Source: Nitrospirales bacterium
GTDB lineage: Bacteria; Nitrospirota; Nitrospiria; Nitrospirales; UBA8639
DNA: 45,094 nucleotides
Reading direction: 5' to 3'
Assembly: GCA_029261295.1 (NCBI GenBank)
Contig: JAJDBP010000001.1
Coordinates: 1 to 45,094, forward strand
Below the pieces are notes generated by a model. That model made no database searches and was not told the origin of the DNA. It saw only the letters and a program-made list of their open reading frames with translations. Positions 44,724 through 45,094 of this stretch are shown one piece after another (within the stretch, counting starts at the first letter, position 1; every line of letters starts with the position of its first letter). A program made the translations under genes and the position numbers.

Positions 44724-44762
44724 ACGGCCCTCTGGAAGCTCCCAGAGGGCCGTTTTTTTTTT
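44724..44762 (+). terminator. Intrinsic terminator after the PEP-CTERM gene
   Basis: ACGGCCCTCTGG (44724-44735), loop AAGCTC, CCAGAGGGCCGT (44742-44753), then a run of about ten T. The stem is a perfect 12 bp. It lies 25 nt after the stop codon. Confidence 0.96.
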
Positions 44763-44811
44763 GCGAATCATTTTTGGCACTGCTCTTTATCATTTCCTCT
44801 TCGCTTGCCTC

Positions 44812-44850
44812 CACCCTCACCTCAATCCTCTCCCTGCGGAGGGAGAGGAA
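44812..44850. repeat. CCTCTCCC...GGGAGAGG-type palindrome
   Basis: CACCCTCACCTCAATCCTCTCCCTGCGGAGGGAGAGGAA contains TCCTCTCCCT-GCGG-AGGGAGAGGA, a perfect 10-bp stem with a 4-nt loop. It has the form of a widely dispersed extragenic palindrome in bacterial chromosomes. Confidence 0.55.
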
Positions 44851-44911
44851 AGAAGAGGAATCCGACACCTTTCGTCTGGTTCCTTGGGCGAACGTTTCAA
44901 ACAACAAGCTG

Positions 44912-45094
44912 ACCTTGTCTAAGCATAGCGAGTTGGTCCTCAATCATTACAGGCCTTATTGTTTCAGAAATCTCCTCTGGCCTTGTGGCATGGCCGAGCT
45001 GTGCAGCCAACCCCGGAAAAAAGGCGGGCATTGTTTGAGCGGAGCGAGTTTGCCCGCCGCCGGGGTTGGCAAACCGCGAGGGCACCCGAAGGGC
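44912..45094. mobile_element. Second, truncated copy of the MITE-like repeat family
   Basis: TCTGGCCTTGTGGCATGGCC and on (44976-45040) aligns closely with 43441-43505 of the first copy, and both then end in GGCACCCGAAGGGC. The module CCTTGTCTAAGCATAGCGAGTTGGTCC (within 44912-44940) also matches, on the opposite strand, 43321-43347 of the first copy (24 of 27). So left and right modules are arranged differently in the two copies. The right end lies outside the window. Confidence 0.65.

Overview
The window looks like chromosomal DNA of a Nitrospirota bacterium, most likely a Nitrospira-like nitrite oxidiser. This is an inference, not a proof. It rests on a NarK-type nitrate/nitrite carrier beside core biosynthesis genes, a PEP-CTERM protein, a LEPR-XLL-type surface protein, a MutS2/QueG/RlpA/CorC/MltB housekeeping set and a moderate G+C content. 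No rRNA, tRNA or CRISPR array was seen.

Left edge (1-7.2 kb): a very large exported protein (at least 990 residues, running off the left edge, minus strand) with a LEPR-XLL-like N-terminus, cohesin-like repeats, a dockerin-like segment, a cadherin-like domain and Calx-beta repeats. It has a good candidate promoter. A 1.1 kb gap follows and holds the decayed remains of an IS200/IS605 TnpA transposase. Next come a SapC-family protein, a small two-gene minus-strand unit of unknown function and a TIM-barrel-like lipoprotein.

Middle left (7.2-18.4 kb): an EF-G paralogue with a non-canonical switch I; a striking 764-residue fusion of a LuxD-like alpha/beta hydrolase (acyl-transferase/thioesterase type) with a SAM methyltransferase; a 7TM-GAF histidine kinase downstream on the same strand; and a convergent minus-strand unit (O-methyltransferase, 145-residue unknown, TPR protein). 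Then follow a degenerate metallo-beta-lactamase-fold protein, a 79-residue protein and a TlpA/ResA-like thioredoxin. The fusion/kinase/methyltransferase neighbourhood is the best candidate for an undescribed system.

Core biosynthesis block (18.5-29.4 kb, all minus strand; transcription order narK, ribBA, ribH, nusB, purB, purC, purS, purQ, DUF433, purL, purF): de novo purine synthesis with the PurS/PurQ/small-PurL type of FGAM synthase, plus riboflavin synthesis and an antitermination factor. GTP made by the first pathway is the substrate of RibBA. A DUF433 gene sits between purQ and purL.

Heat-shock block (29.7-33.1 kb, plus strand): an RpoH-like sigma factor with an unusually long acidic N-terminus, then groES-groEL ending in a textbook terminator.

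Right part (33.2-42.9 kb): a DUF922 HExxH lipoprotein, an eight-cysteine exported protein, queG and mutS2 (tail-to-tail overlap), a coiled-coil exported protein, an unrecognised 411-residue protein, rlpA, a CorC/HlyC CBS protein and an MltB-like lytic transglycosylase. The last part (43-45.1 kb) is repeat-rich. It holds a ~449 bp MITE-like element with 18/19-matching inverted ends and a second, truncated copy of the same family at the right edge. These flank a PEP-CTERM gene that uses a TTG start and sits just downstream of an 11-G homopolymer.
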